A DNA stretch of 43,667 nt from Collimonas antrihumi (lineage in GTDB: Bacteria; Pseudomonadota; Gammaproteobacteria; Burkholderiales; Burkholderiaceae_D), in NCBI RefSeq assembly GCF_018304965.1, contig NZ_JAGQED010000033.1, positions 1-43,667 of the forward strand, written 5' to 3'. The notes under the pieces are model-generated. The model made no database searches. It had not been told where the DNA came from and was given only the letters and a program-made list of their open reading frames with translations. The first letter of the stretch is position 1. Every line of letters begins with the position of its first letter. A program made the translations under genes and the position numbers. Shown one piece after another: positions 26,142 to 34,968 of the stretch.

Positions 26142-26167
26142 TGGATTCCCGCGTTCGCGGGAATGAC
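26142..26167. repeat. Palindrome arm, copy 7 right
   Basis: An inverted arm with core CCCGCG-TT-CGCGGG, preceded by TAAaa. It lies 6 nt downstream of the sucC stop codon and 9 nt upstream of the GIY-YIG start. Confidence 0.92.
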
Positions 26168-26173
26168 ATTAGA

Positions 26174-27340
26174 TTATTTACCGTTGGCCGCAGCAACAAC
26201 CTTCTGCGCCGCTTCTTCCATGCTGTCCGCCGAGATGATCGGCAGGCCGGAGTCGGCCAGCATTTTCTTGCCGATTTCTTCGTTGGTGCCCTTCATGCGG
26301 ACTACCAGCGGTACTTGCAGCGAAACGGCTTTGGATGCAGTGATGACGCCTTCGGCGATCACGTCGCAGCGCATGATGCCGCCGAAAATATTGACCAGGA
26401 TGGCTTTCAGGCCTGGGTTCTTCAACATGATCTTGAAGGCTTCAGTCACTTTTTCAGCAGTAGCGCCGCCGCCGACGTCGAGGAAGTTGGCTGGTTCGCC
26501 GCCGAACAGTTTGATGGTGTCCATGGTCGCCATGGCGAGGCCGGCGCCGTTCACCAGGCAGCCGATATTGCCGTCGAGCGAGATGTAAGCCAGGTCGAAC
26601 TTGGACGCTTCGATTTCAGCTGGATCTTCTTCGTCCAGATCGCGGTAAGCGACGATTTCCGGATGACGGAACAGTGCGTTGGAGTCGAAATTGAACTTGG
26701 CGTCCAGTGCGATCACCTTGCCGGAACCTGTAACGATCAGCGGGTTGATTTCAGCCAGCGATGAATCGGTATCCCAGTATGCCTTGTACAGTCCTTGCAA
26801 TTGCTTGCGTGCATCTGCGATAGAACCGGCAGGTACGCCGATCTTGGTCGAGATGCTGTCTGCTTCAGCGTCGGTCAGGCCGGTAGCCGGATCGATGACG
26901 ACTTGATGAATTTTTTCCGGGTGGCTGGCGGCCACTTCTTCGATGTCCATGCCGCCTTCGCTGGATGCCATCAGCACCACGCGTTGGCTGACACGGTCGG
27001 TTACCATACTTACGTACAGTTCTTGTTTGATGTCGGCGCCTTCTTCGATCAGCAGGCGACGTACTTTTTGGCCTTCTGGTCCGGTTTGATGCGTCACCAG
27101 TTGCATGCCCAAGATCTGGTTGGCGTATTCACGCACTTGCTCCAGCGACTTCGCAACTTTAACGCCGCCGCCCTTGCCGCGACCACCAGCGTGGATCTGG
27201 GCTTTTACGACCCAAACCGAACCGCCTAGGGTTTCAGCTGCCTTGACCGCGTCATCGACGCTCAGGCACGGGATGCCACGCGGTGTGGTTACTCCGAACT
27301 GGCGGAGAATTTCTTTACCCTGATACTCATGGATCTTCAT
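26174..27340 (-). CDS. sucC: Succinyl-CoA synthetase beta subunit
   Basis: The ATP-grasp subunit of succinyl-CoA synthetase. The start [36 protein letters not shown], and the C-terminal [30 protein letters not shown] and [17 protein letters not shown] segments are all standard. The length of 388 residues is exactly usual. The gene would normally be followed by sucD within a few bases; here 375 nt with a GIY-YIG gene and two palindrome arms intervene. DUF2889 gene lies 34 nt upstream. Confidence 0.96.
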   Translation of the reverse strand: MKIHEYQGKEILRQFGVTTPRGIPCLSVDDAVKAAETLGGSVWVVKAQIHAGGRGKGGGVKVAKSLEQVREYANQILGMQLVTHQTGPEGQKVRRLLIEEGADIKQELYVSMVTDRVSQRVVLMASSEGGMDIEEVAASHPEKIHQVVIDPATGLTDAEADSISTKIGVPAGSIADARKQLQGLYKAYWDTDSSLAEINPLIVTGSGKVIALDAKFNFDSNALFRHPEIVAYRDLDEEDPAEIEASKFDLAYISLDGNIGCLVNGAGLAMATMDTIKLFGGEPANFLDVGGGATAEKVTEAFKIMLKNPGLKAILVNIFGGIMRCDVIAEGVITASKAVSLQVPLVVRMKGTNEEIGKKMLADSGLPIISADSMEEAAQKVVAAANGK

Positions 27341-27374
27341 ACGAGCTTCCCTTCTGACACTTAATTAAATGAAA

Positions 27375-27965
27375 TTACTTGGTTGGATAAATAGATTGGG
27401 AGTCAACTGCTGCTGGAGGGCTGATTGCCCACTTCGGATAATATTTGGCGACAACTGCGCCATCACTACGTAATGCATGGCAGCGATCGAGCTGGGCCGG
27501 TTTCTTTTGCCCAACCGCCGGATCGCCCTGGCGATCTATTTCTGCGCCGAAAGCCTGCAATGCCGCGGTTGGCAATATCTGCGCCAACTCGGTTAAATGC
27601 GTGCAGCCGAGCGCGCCGCCGATATTCTCTCTCAGAGTATGGCGAAAGCCCTTGACCAGGCTCAAGCCGATCAATTTCTTGTAATCAGGTTCGATTTTAT
27701 TGCAATAGCCGCTATAGGGCACCGCTTCAGAGCTTGCCTCGACGTCTACAATGACGAACTGGCGATCGAGCGTCAGCCTCAGCCAAAGGCTGTGCAAGGG
27801 CTGGCCTGCCGCCAAATTTCCGGACGGCAAAGAAAGATCGAAAGGTTTGGTATCGGTAACATGCGCGTCGATTTCCCATAGGTCGTCATCGCGTACAAAC
27901 GCTTCGATGTGAATCGCGCGGGTGTGCTTTAACGCTCGGCGGGAAATGGAGGTTGTCAGAGACAT
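27375..27965 (-). CDS. DUF2889 family protein
   Basis: A 196-residue soluble protein. It has the DUF2889 pattern: an N-terminal SISRRALKHTR, the F-x-R-D-D-x-L-W-E-I-D segment with HVTDTKPF, PLHSLWLRLTLD, and the central GCTHLTEL motif with cysteine and histidine. Function is unknown. It lies 34 nt upstream of sucC on the same strand, so the two may be co-transcribed; the sucCD promoter may be inside or before this gene. Confidence 0.85.
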   Translation of the reverse strand: MSLTTSISRRALKHTRAIHIEAFVRDDDLWEIDAHVTDTKPFDLSLPSGNLAAGQPLHSLWLRLTLDRQFVIVDVEASSEAVPYSGYCNKIEPDYKKLIGLSLVKGFRHTLRENIGGALGCTHLTELAQILPTAALQAFGAEIDRQGDPAVGQKKPAQLDRCHALRSDGAVVAKYYPKWAISPPAAVDSQSIYPTK

Positions 27966-28152
27966 ATTGATGGACTTATTTGCGTATCGTTACCACAGTT
28001 TCTATGGTAACTGCCGCTCCTGCGGTTTGCAAAAAACCCCAAAAGTGTAGCACAGCTTGCGCGGCTTAGCGATTTTGATCGACAATTGCAAAATAGCTAT
28101 CGAAAGCCAACGATGCTGAATCCGTCAGTACAAAGCTGTGCGCTTTCCTGTC

Positions 28153-28611
28153 TCAGTAATCATCGTCATCGCCACCGCCCTTCACCGCAGCTTGTATCGC
28201 CCGATGAGAAAATCCGCGTTGCAGCAAAAACCGCATTTGCTTGGCACGCTCGGCCGCGTCTGCCGCCGGCCGATTGAATTTCTTGCGCCAGACTTCACGC
28301 GCACGAGCGATTTCACCATCGGCCAACTCGGCTTTGATATTCACCAGTGAATCAGCATCGATGCCGTGGCTTTGCAGTTCGGAGAGTATGCGGCTGTTGC
28401 CGTAACGATGGGCGCGCCGGTGAATCAGGGATTCGGAAAAACGCGCCTGGGATAACAGTTTTGCGGCTTCCAGCGTATCGAGCAAGGCTTCGATGTCGTC
28501 GCCTTCCTGCGCATAACGCGCAAGCTTGCGCGCCAGTTCCATGCGGCTGTGTTCGCGTGCCGACAGATAACGCAATGCTCTTGCTTTAAGGCTTATCTGC
28601 AGTCTTGCCAT
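28153..28611 (-). CDS. recX: RecA regulator RecX
   Basis: RecX inhibits RecA filament growth. The 152-residue product has the three-helix repeat pattern: [19 protein letters not shown], the [24 protein letters not shown] segment, then [12 protein letters not shown], with a C-terminal [18 protein letters not shown] repeat. It ends in an acidic GGDDDDY tail. It lies downstream of recA on the same strand, but the 189-nt gap holds palindrome copy 8, which may lower recX expression. Confidence 0.9.
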   Translation of the reverse strand: MARLQISLKARALRYLSAREHSRMELARKLARYAQEGDDIEALLDTLEAAKLLSQARFSESLIHRRAHRYGNSRILSELQSHGIDADSLVNIKAELADGEIARAREVWRKKFNRPAADAAERAKQMRFLLQRGFSHRAIQAAVKGGGDDDDY

Positions 28612-28692
28612 TGATGATCTCGGGATCGCGGGTGATTCTCTAATACAGAGTCTAACCTTCTCGCTAAAGGCGAACTCCTACAACTGCTAACG

Positions 28693-28774
28693 CGTCATTC
28701 CCGCGAACGCGGGAATCCATATTAGTCAGTAACATGGATTCCCCACCTTGGTGCCCGCGTTCGCGGGGATGACG
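28693..28774. repeat. Long palindromic repeat, copy 8 (with CACCTTGGTG insert)
   Basis: Left arm 28693-28719, 15-nt centre 28720-28734 reading taTTA-gtcag-TAAca, right arm 28735-28774 containing the CACCTTGGTG palindrome. It lies between recA and recX, where it could act as a partial terminator on the recA-recX transcript. Confidence 0.9.
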
Positions 28775-28800
28775 AATTTATCGTTGTTATACCCCAGGTA

Positions 28801-29916
28801 TTAAACCGGCTCTTCAGCCTTGGCTGCGGCAGCAGCCGCTTTATTAGCCTTGGCAGCAGCCTTGTCAGCTTTGTCGCCACCGTCCGCTTTGATCGCGCCC
28901 AATTCAGGCACGCCCAACGAAGCACGCACTTTATTTTCAATTTCGCGCGCCAGCTCTGGCCGTTCTTTCAGGTAGGTACGGGCATTGTCCTTGCCCTGGC
29001 CGATGCGTTCGCCGTTATAGCTGTACCAGGCACCGGACTTTTCAACGATCTTGGCGTCGGAGCCGAGATCGAGGATTTCACCTTCACGTGATGTGCCTTC
29101 GCCATACAGGATATCGAAGTGCGCTTCCTTGAATGGCGGCGCGATTTTGTTCTTGACGACTTTGACCTTGGTTTCGTTACCGATGACTTCATCGCCCGAC
29201 TTGATCGAACCGGTACGGCGAATATCCAAACGCACCGAGGCGTAGAATTTCAAGGCGTTACCGCCGGTAGTCGTTTCCGGATTGCCGAACATGACACCGA
29301 TCTTCATGCGGATCTGGTTAATAAAGATCACCAGCGTGTTGGTGCGGTTGATGCTGCCGGTCAGCTTGCGCAGTGCCTGCGACATCAGACGCGCTTGCAA
29401 ACCTGGCAGCGAATCTCCCATGTCGCCTTCGATTTCAGCGCGTGGCGTCAGCGCTGCAACCGAGTCGATCACGATCAGGTCGACGCCGCCGGAACGCACC
29501 AGCGCATCGGTGATTTCCAGCGCTTGTTCGCCGGTGTCCGGTTGCGAGATCAGCAGTTCGGACAGGTTGATGCCCAATTTCTGTGCATAACCGACATCCA
29601 GCGCATGCTCCGCATCGATAAACGCGCAGGTGCCGCCCAATTTTTGCATTTCAGCGATGGTTTGCAGTGTCAGCGTGGTTTTGCCTGACGATTCAGGACC
29701 GTAGATTTCAACTACCCGGCCGCGTGGCAAGCCGCCGACGCCGAGTGCGATATCGAGGCCGAGCGAACCGGTCGAGACAACCTGCACCTCTTCGACCACG
29801 GCGCCGTCGTCCATCCGCATGACCGAACCTTTGCCGAATTGCTTTTCAATCTGCGCCAAGGCCGCGGCAAGGGCCTTGCTTTTATCCGGGTTGGCTGCGG
29901 ATTTTTTATCGTCCAT
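28801..29916 (-). CDS. recA: Recombinase RecA
   Basis: RecA forms filaments on single-stranded DNA for homologous recombination and triggers LexA self-cleavage. The Walker A motif GPESSGKTT is at 73-81, with the preceding [32 protein letters not shown] and the L2-region [20 protein letters not shown] follow. The 371-residue product ends in a long Ala/Lys-rich tail ([18 protein letters not shown]) with acidic terminus, a little longer than the E. coli protein. AAGAG lies upstream of the ATG. A consensus LexA box is in its promoter. Confidence 0.97.
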   Translation of the reverse strand: MDDKKSAANPDKSKALAAALAQIEKQFGKGSVMRMDDGAVVEEVQVVSTGSLGLDIALGVGGLPRGRVVEIYGPESSGKTTLTLQTIAEMQKLGGTCAFIDAEHALDVGYAQKLGINLSELLISQPDTGEQALEITDALVRSGGVDLIVIDSVAALTPRAEIEGDMGDSLPGLQARLMSQALRKLTGSINRTNTLVIFINQIRMKIGVMFGNPETTTGGNALKFYASVRLDIRRTGSIKSGDEVIGNETKVKVVKNKIAPPFKEAHFDILYGEGTSREGEILDLGSDAKIVEKSGAWYSYNGERIGQGKDNARTYLKERPELAREIENKVRASLGVPELGAIKADGGDKADKAAAKANKAAAAAAKAEEPV

Positions 29917-30310
29917 GGTTGCTCTTTCGACAAAAGTGATGAGATATTCGAGACTTCAGGTAGCACTGTATAAAAAAACAGTGATTTATGCAAGCACTGT
30001 CGTATTTTTCTAAAAACATGTGGCGTATTGTATGTGCAGAAATCGCTGTCCGGAATGCGGGCCTTCGAAAATCTGTCGCGCGTAATCACGTTTTAGGTGC
30101 GAACTTATGTGAATCCGCTTGAATGCACCGGGCGCATTTTATGCTTAATACGCATATCGTCATCCGGCAAAGTAAAAAGCATGCCGGGCGAGCAAGAGAA
30201 TGCAATAATTGTGGCGCACTTCATTTGTGCCGGTAGCCGGTTTGCTACCGTGCAATGCGTCATATTCAAAGGCAGGGGCAAGGCTTGCCCACTAATAATA
30301 GGGAGAAGGT
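29917..30310. other. 394-nt divergent region between recA and ggt
   Basis: It contains the recA LexA box (29966-29981) and, toward ggt, two dyads: CGGTAGC-N6-GCTACCG (30231-30250) and GGGCAAG-G-CTTGCCC (30276-30290). The second ends 20 nt before the ggt ATG, which has the strong ribosome-binding sequence GGGAGAAGGT. No further gene is apparent. Confidence 0.6.
29966..29981. promoter_or_regulatory. LexA (SOS) box of recA
   Basis: CTGT-ATAAAAAA-ACAG matches the LexA consensus CTGT-N8-ACAG exactly and extends to the dyad CACTGT...ACAGTG. It is 50 nt upstream of the recA start and overlaps its likely promoter (minus-strand TTGCAT, then TATACA/TACAGT). Confidence 0.92.
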
Positions 30311-32080
30311 ATGCGTATTACATATTGGATGAAGCCATTAGCGGCGTCGATGTTGCTGGTGGGCTTGCTGGGCACGGTGCAGGCGGCATCCGCGCCTGCG
30401 GTCGAGGCGAAGAACGGCATGGTGGTGACGTCCCAGCATCTGGCATCGCAAGTCGGGGTCGACATTCTCAAGATGGGCGGCAATGCGATTGATGCCGCGG
30501 TAGCGGTAGGTTACGCGCAAGCGGTAGTGAATCCTTGCTGCGGCAATATCGGCGGCGGCGGCTTCATGACCATCCACCTGGCCGATGGCCGCGATACCTT
30601 CATCAATTTCCGCGAAACGGCGCCGGCTGCGGCTAGCGCCAACATGTACCTGGACTCTGCCGGCAAGGCGATCACCAACGCCAGCTTGTTTGGTTATCTG
30701 GCCGCAGGCGTGCCAGGCACCGTGCTCGGACTCGATACCGCGCAACGCAAATACGGCAAGCTGACCCGCGCGCAAGTGATGCAACCGGCGATCAAGCTGG
30801 CGCGCGACGGTTATATCCTGAACCGCGGCGACACCGACATCCTCGACACCACCATCGCCCAGTTCAAGAAAGATCCGGAAGCCGCGCGCCTGTTCCTGCG
30901 CCGCGACGGCACACCATTGCAACCGGGCGACCGCCTGGTGCAGAAGGATCTGGCCAAGACGCTGGAAGCCATTTCGCGCAACGGTCCCGACGCTTTCTAT
31001 AAAGGCGCGATTCCAGCAGCAGTGGAACGTGCTTCCAAGGCTGGCGGCGGCATCATCACTGCGGCCGATTTCGCCAGCTACAAGATTAGCGAAAGCGCCC
31101 CGCTGTCGTGCACCTATCGCGGTTATGTGTTCGTCTCCGCTCCGCCGCCTAGCTCCGGCGGCGCCACCATGTGCCAGATCCTCAACATTCTTGAGGGTTA
31201 CGACATGAAGGCGTTGGGCTTTCACTCTGCAGCTTCGGTACACTACATGACCGAAGCCATGCGCCACTCCTATATGGACCGCAACACGTTCCTCGGCGAT
31301 CCGGCGTTTGTCAAAAATCCGCTTGAGCGTCTGATGAGCAAGGAATACGCTGCTTCGATCCGTGAAAAAATCAGCGCCGATAAAGCCACGCCTTCGGTAG
31401 AAGTACAACCAGGCATGGCGCCGCATGAAAAACCTGAAACCACCCATTACTCGATCGTCGACAAGGACGGTAATGCGGTATCCACGACTTACACAATCAA
31501 CGGCCGCTTCGGCGCCGTGGTGATCGCTCCGGGCACCGGTTTCTTCCTGAACGATGAGATGGATGACTTCACCGTCAAGGCCGGCGTGCAAAACCTGTTC
31601 GGCCTGGTGCAAGGCGCCACCAATTCGATCGCACCGGGCAAACGTCCGCTGTCGTCGATGGCGCCTACGCTGGTGACCAAGGATGGCAAGACCTACATGG
31701 TGCTTGGCTCCCCGGGCGGCTCGCGCATCATCACCATCACGCTGGAAACGGCCTTGAACGTGATCGACTACGGCATGGCGCCGCAAGAGGCGGTCGATGC
31801 ACCGCGTATCCATCATCAATGGCTGCCGGACGAGGTGTATTACGAAACCCGCGGCCTGTCGCCGGACACGCTGAAAATCCTGGATGGCATGGGCTACAAG
31901 ATGAAGGAGCAAACACCTTGGGGCGCGGCTGAACTGATCATGATCGGTTTGCCAGGCGCTGCCGGCGTGAGTGGCTCCAGCTCCGGCAATGATGCTGGCG
32001 TATCAGGTATCGTCCGTCCGGGCTTGTATTACGGCGCAAACGATACACGTCGTCCTGCCGGCGCAGCTATCGGTTACTAA
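30311..32080 (+). CDS. ggt: Gamma-glutamyltranspeptidase (secreted)
   Basis: This periplasmic N-terminal nucleophile hydrolase cleaves glutathione and other gamma-glutamyl compounds. A signal peptide ends near residue 25 (VQAASA). Motifs are MGGNAIDAAVAVGYAQAVVNP, GNIGGGGFMTIH, the autocleavage site with nucleophile T377 in ETTHYSIVDKDGNAVS, the GFFLNDEMDDF lid region and SPGGSRIITI. The precursor has 589 residues. It stands alone, with a strong terminator and a palindromic repeat following it. Confidence 0.95.
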   Translation: MRITYWMKPLAASMLLVGLLGTVQAASAPAVEAKNGMVVTSQHLASQVGVDILKMGGNAIDAAVAVGYAQAVVNPCCGNIGGGGFMTIHLADGRDTFINFRETAPAAASANMYLDSAGKAITNASLFGYLAAGVPGTVLGLDTAQRKYGKLTRAQVMQPAIKLARDGYILNRGDTDILDTTIAQFKKDPEAARLFLRRDGTPLQPGDRLVQKDLAKTLEAISRNGPDAFYKGAIPAAVERASKAGGGIITAADFASYKISESAPLSCTYRGYVFVSAPPPSSGGATMCQILNILEGYDMKALGFHSAASVHYMTEAMRHSYMDRNTFLGDPAFVKNPLERLMSKEYAASIREKISADKATPSVEVQPGMAPHEKPETTHYSIVDKDGNAVSTTYTINGRFGAVVIAPGTGFFLNDEMDDFTVKAGVQNLFGLVQGATNSIAPGKRPLSSMAPTLVTKDGKTYMVLGSPGGSRIITITLETALNVIDYGMAPQEAVDAPRIHHQWLPDEVYYETRGLSPDTLKILDGMGYKMKEQTPWGAAELIMIGLPGAAGVSGSSSGNDAGVSGIVRPGLYYGANDTRRPAGAAIGY

Positions 32081-32105
32081 ACTAAACCGCTTGTTTGCGG
32101 GGTTA

Positions 32106-32170
32106 CGCGTGGGCACGGGGTGCCCACCCTACGCGATGTTGTAGGGTGGGCAGGATTTTCTGCCCACGCG
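32106..32170. repeat. GGGTGGGCA-type palindromic repeat after ggt
   Basis: Outer inverted arms CGCGTGGGCA/TGCCCACGCG (32106-32115, 32161-32170) enclose inner inverted copies of the type TGCCCACCCTAC/GTAGGGTGGGCA. Each side can also fold on itself. The sequence is unrelated to the CCCGCG-CGCGGG palindrome family in this window. Confidence 0.85.
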
Positions 32171-32195
32171 GTGCCTCAATCAAATGCGGTATGAA

Positions 32196-32224
32196 GATGG
32201 GTGCTTTGCACCCGTCTTTTTTTT
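32196..32224 (+). terminator. Rho-independent terminator of ggt
   Basis: GATGGGTGC (32196-32204) pairs with GCACCCGTC (32208-32216), with one G-T pair, followed by eight T (32217-32224). Confidence 0.92.
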
Positions 32225-32348
32225 CGTCAAAAACTATCCAACTGGATCAAAGCATGAGAAAAACGCATTGATCCATTAGTATTAATCGTTTTATCAAGCT
32301 TCCAATCAAATTTACACTGCGCCTATCCTTCCCCGATAAAGAGCGCGC

Positions 32349-33386
32349 ATGTCCTCCACCAACCTGCAATTCATGCTGACGTCGCTGCTAGGCGCCGAGC
32401 ATGCCAGCCAATTGTCCGATCTGCTGCAAATCCCGGCCAGCACCCTGCGGCCACGTTCTGACACGGTTTCCCGCATAGAAATAGCGCAGGCGTTGAATAT
32501 GTTGCTGTTCGAGAAACTGCTGAAAGCTGTCCCGCAAGGGAATGACTATGTGCAGGATTCGGTGCGCGCCGGTAACAAGGTCCGCTTTGACCATGGCGCT
32601 TTGCGTACCGTGCTTGGCATCAGCACCGGCACCTTGCCGACTGGCGAAGCTGCATTCACCCGGATTCTGCAGCCGCTTGGCTACCACGTGAACGGTATTT
32701 ATCCCCTGCAACGGATCAGCATGACCGGCCGCGCTTATGCACATGAAGACGACGCCGAGGAAATCGCCCAGTTTTTCCTGAGCGAACTGCACCCGCACCA
32801 CTTCTCCAGCGAATTCCAGGCGACCGTCAACAAAGTCCTGTCAACCTCGCAAGATCCTGTCGATGCGCACTCGGCACAATTGCTGCAGCAACTCGGCGCC
32901 AGCAAAACCTTGCCGGTAACCGATGCGCTGGCACTCTTACCGGTGCTGGTAGCTTGCTTCGATCGTCAGCACGACTTGCCTACCATTGCCGAATACCGGA
33001 TTTTGCTGGCGGAATCGGCTGAGATGGCCTGGATTTCAACCGAAGGTAATGCCTTCAACCACGCCACCGATCGCGTCCCAAACGTAGAACAGGTAGCCGA
33101 TGCGCAACGCGCGCTGGGCCGCGCCATCAAGGAAAAAATCGAGGTTTCCAGGAACGGCCGGGTACGGCAAACCGCCTTCCGCGCCAGCACTGTGACGCGC
33201 CTGATGCGCGATGAAAACGGCATGATGGTCGAGATGAAGGTACCAGGATCGTTTTACGAATTCATTTCGCGCGATCGTTACCTGGATGAAGATACCCGGC
33301 GCGAAAAGCTGGACCTGACTTTTGATAGCGGCAACGCCCAGGGTATTTTCAAGATGACCGCCTCGGCAGACGCCGCATCCTGCTGA
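32349..33386 (+). CDS. DUF1338 protein, 2-oxoadipate dioxygenase/decarboxylase-like
   Basis: A 345-residue member of the DUF1338 family. HglS of Pseudomonas putida, the characterized member, converts 2-oxoadipate to D-2-hydroxyglutarate using Fe(II) and oxygen in lysine breakdown. The expected metal triad is visible: H82 in FDHGALR, H238 in AFNHATDRV, and E304 in SFYEFISR. It is shorter than HglS (about 460), matching the short DUF1338 group. It overlaps the next gene (TGATG). The FAD 2-hydroxyacid dehydrogenase next door could take its product, and an ALDH7 gene lies downstream. Confidence 0.8.
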   Translation: MSSTNLQFMLTSLLGAEHASQLSDLLQIPASTLRPRSDTVSRIEIAQALNMLLFEKLLKAVPQGNDYVQDSVRAGNKVRFDHGALRTVLGISTGTLPTGEAAFTRILQPLGYHVNGIYPLQRISMTGRAYAHEDDAEEIAQFFLSELHPHHFSSEFQATVNKVLSTSQDPVDAHSAQLLQQLGASKTLPVTDALALLPVLVACFDRQHDLPTIAEYRILLAESAEMAWISTEGNAFNHATDRVPNVEQVADAQRALGRAIKEKIEVSRNGRVRQTAFRASTVTRLMRDENGMMVEMKVPGSFYEFISRDRYLDEDTRREKLDLTFDSGNAQGIFKMTASADAASC

Positions 33387-34813
33387 TGGCTGACATGAAC
33401 GACATCGACCTGATCCAGCAACGCATCAGCGACCTGCTGGGTCCGCAAGGTTGCCTGATTGCGCCGGATCAGCGCCAGCCTTACGAAAAAGGAGCACGTT
33501 ATGGTGATGGCCAGGCGAGTTGCATCGCGCGGCCGGCCAGCGTAGAGCAGGCGGCCGAACTGATGCGCCTGTGCGCCAAGGAAAAAATCCGCATCGTTGC
33601 CCAAGGCGCGAATACCGGCCTGGTGGGAGCAGCATCGCCGGATCGTTCCGGGCTCGATGTGGTGCTCAGCATGGAGCGCATCAAGGGCGTGACAGACATC
33701 GATCCGGTCGACCGCGTGGTGCAAGCCTATGCAGGCACCCGCCTGTCCGATTTGAATCAGGCACTTAAACAGCACGATCTGTACTTCCCCATCGATCTGG
33801 CGGCGGATCCTTCGCTAGGCGGCATGCTGGCTGCCAACACCGGTGGCGCGCGCCTGATCCGCTACGGCGATGTGCGGCATAACGTGCTGGGGCTGGAAGC
33901 GTTGCTAATCGATCCGCCCGGCCAGCGTCTCGACCTTACCAATCGTCTCAGGAAAAACAATACCGGGCCCGACTGGAAACAATGCTTCATCGGCAGCGGC
34001 GGCGCCTACGGTATCATCACGCGTGCGGTGCTGCAGGTGCATCCGCTGCCGCAGCAATGCGCCACGGCGCTGGTGGTGCCGGCTTCGCTGCCAGCCGCCG
34101 CGCTGCTGTTGCGCGATGCCGAGCGCAATTTCTCGGATTTCCTGAGCGCGTTCGAAGGTATCTCGCACAATGCGATGCAGTCGGTTTTGCAGCATATCCC
34201 GTCCATTCAAGCGCCATTCGATCCGCTGCCGCCTTATGCTTTCCTGATCGAATTGAGCAGCGCGCGGCCGCGCAGCGCCGACTTCGACCTGGAAAAACTG
34301 TTCGGCGCCTGGCTCGAAGCCGGTTTCGGCGACCTGATACTGGACGCTGTAATCGACAAACCCGACGTCTTGTGGCGTATCCGCCACGCCATCACAGACA
34401 GCGTGCGCCAGGAAGGCAAAGTTATCGCCTTCGATATTGCCGTGCCGCGTTCAACACTGGCAACCTTTCGCGATGAGGCTATAGCGCTGCTGGAACAGCG
34501 TTATCCGGGTGTCAAAGTGTTCGATTTCGGCCATTGGGGCGATGGCGGCCTGCATTTCAACCTGGTTGTACCGCAGCAACTGGTGGACGACTTCCCGCCG
34601 CAGCGCATCCATACCCTGCGCCAGGAAATCTACGATCTGGCGGTGCATAAGTATCACGGCAGTTTCAGCGCTGAACATGGCGTCGGGCCGTTTAACCGGC
34701 AGTTCTATAAGCGCTACACTGCTCCCGAATCACAGGCGCTGGCCGCCAGGATGCAAACCGTTTTCGACCCCGCGCAGCTGTTGGGGGTAACCCGTTTCGG
34801 TTCAGCGCCATAA
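33386..34813 (+). CDS. FAD-linked D-2-hydroxyacid dehydrogenase (D-2-hydroxyglutarate type)
   Basis: A 475-residue GlcD/D2HGDH-like flavoprotein. The PCMH-type FAD-binding half shows VAQGANTGLVGAASPD (about residues 71-86), YFPIDLAADPSLGGMLAANTGG and GSGGAYGIITRA. The C-terminal half has the metal-site motifs GHWGDGGLHFNLV and SAEHGVGPFNR. It should oxidize a D-2-hydroxyacid to the 2-oxoacid; D-2-hydroxyglutarate is the natural candidate given the DUF1338 gene, with which it overlaps by 1 nt (TGATG). Lactate or glycolate cannot be excluded. Confidence 0.85.
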   Translation: MADMNDIDLIQQRISDLLGPQGCLIAPDQRQPYEKGARYGDGQASCIARPASVEQAAELMRLCAKEKIRIVAQGANTGLVGAASPDRSGLDVVLSMERIKGVTDIDPVDRVVQAYAGTRLSDLNQALKQHDLYFPIDLAADPSLGGMLAANTGGARLIRYGDVRHNVLGLEALLIDPPGQRLDLTNRLRKNNTGPDWKQCFIGSGGAYGIITRAVLQVHPLPQQCATALVVPASLPAAALLLRDAERNFSDFLSAFEGISHNAMQSVLQHIPSIQAPFDPLPPYAFLIELSSARPRSADFDLEKLFGAWLEAGFGDLILDAVIDKPDVLWRIRHAITDSVRQEGKVIAFDIAVPRSTLATFRDEAIALLEQRYPGVKVFDFGHWGDGGLHFNLVVPQQLVDDFPPQRIHTLRQEIYDLAVHKYHGSFSAEHGVGPFNRQFYKRYTAPESQALAARMQTVFDPAQLLGVTRFGSAP

Positions 34814-34968
34814 TTTCCATGCCTGACTCTCCACGCAGCCAGGCTGAAGTTCGCGCCAAAGGTAACGCAGTTAAAGCTGAGGATAGCGCTGAAAAACGGC
34901 GCCGCGTTTGGTATAGTGCCTGCTCGGCAGCAAGCACTGCAGCACATACCTACTCGGCTCCAAGAAAA

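Larger units (their letters stand above)
25816..26167 (-). mobile_element. Candidate mobile element: palindrome arms bounding a GIY-YIG nuclease
   Basis: A 352-bp unit between sucC and sucD. The two inverted arms match those of the gene-less palindromes, but their 5-nt centre is replaced by the GIY-YIG gene. The arm-proximal pattern nnTTA...TAAnn is kept exactly: tgTTA on one side, TAAaa on the other. Only 9 nt separate the 5' arm from the start codon. Mobility is inferred from the dispersed copies, not observed. Confidence 0.6.

Noticed and set aside
29982-30003. A second LexA box next to the recA box
   Set aside because: A lone CACTGT half-site occurs at about 29995-30000, without ACAG at the right spacing.
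30338-31912. A 524-codon open frame antisense to ggt
   Set aside because: It is a frame shadow of a GC-rich gene. The ggt product has full family motifs and a signal peptide, while the antisense product resembles no known protein.
34819-34968. A 50-residue N-terminal extension of the first LysR gene
   Set aside because: No similarity to the family and no ribosome-binding site; the helix-turn-helix start at 34969 is standard.
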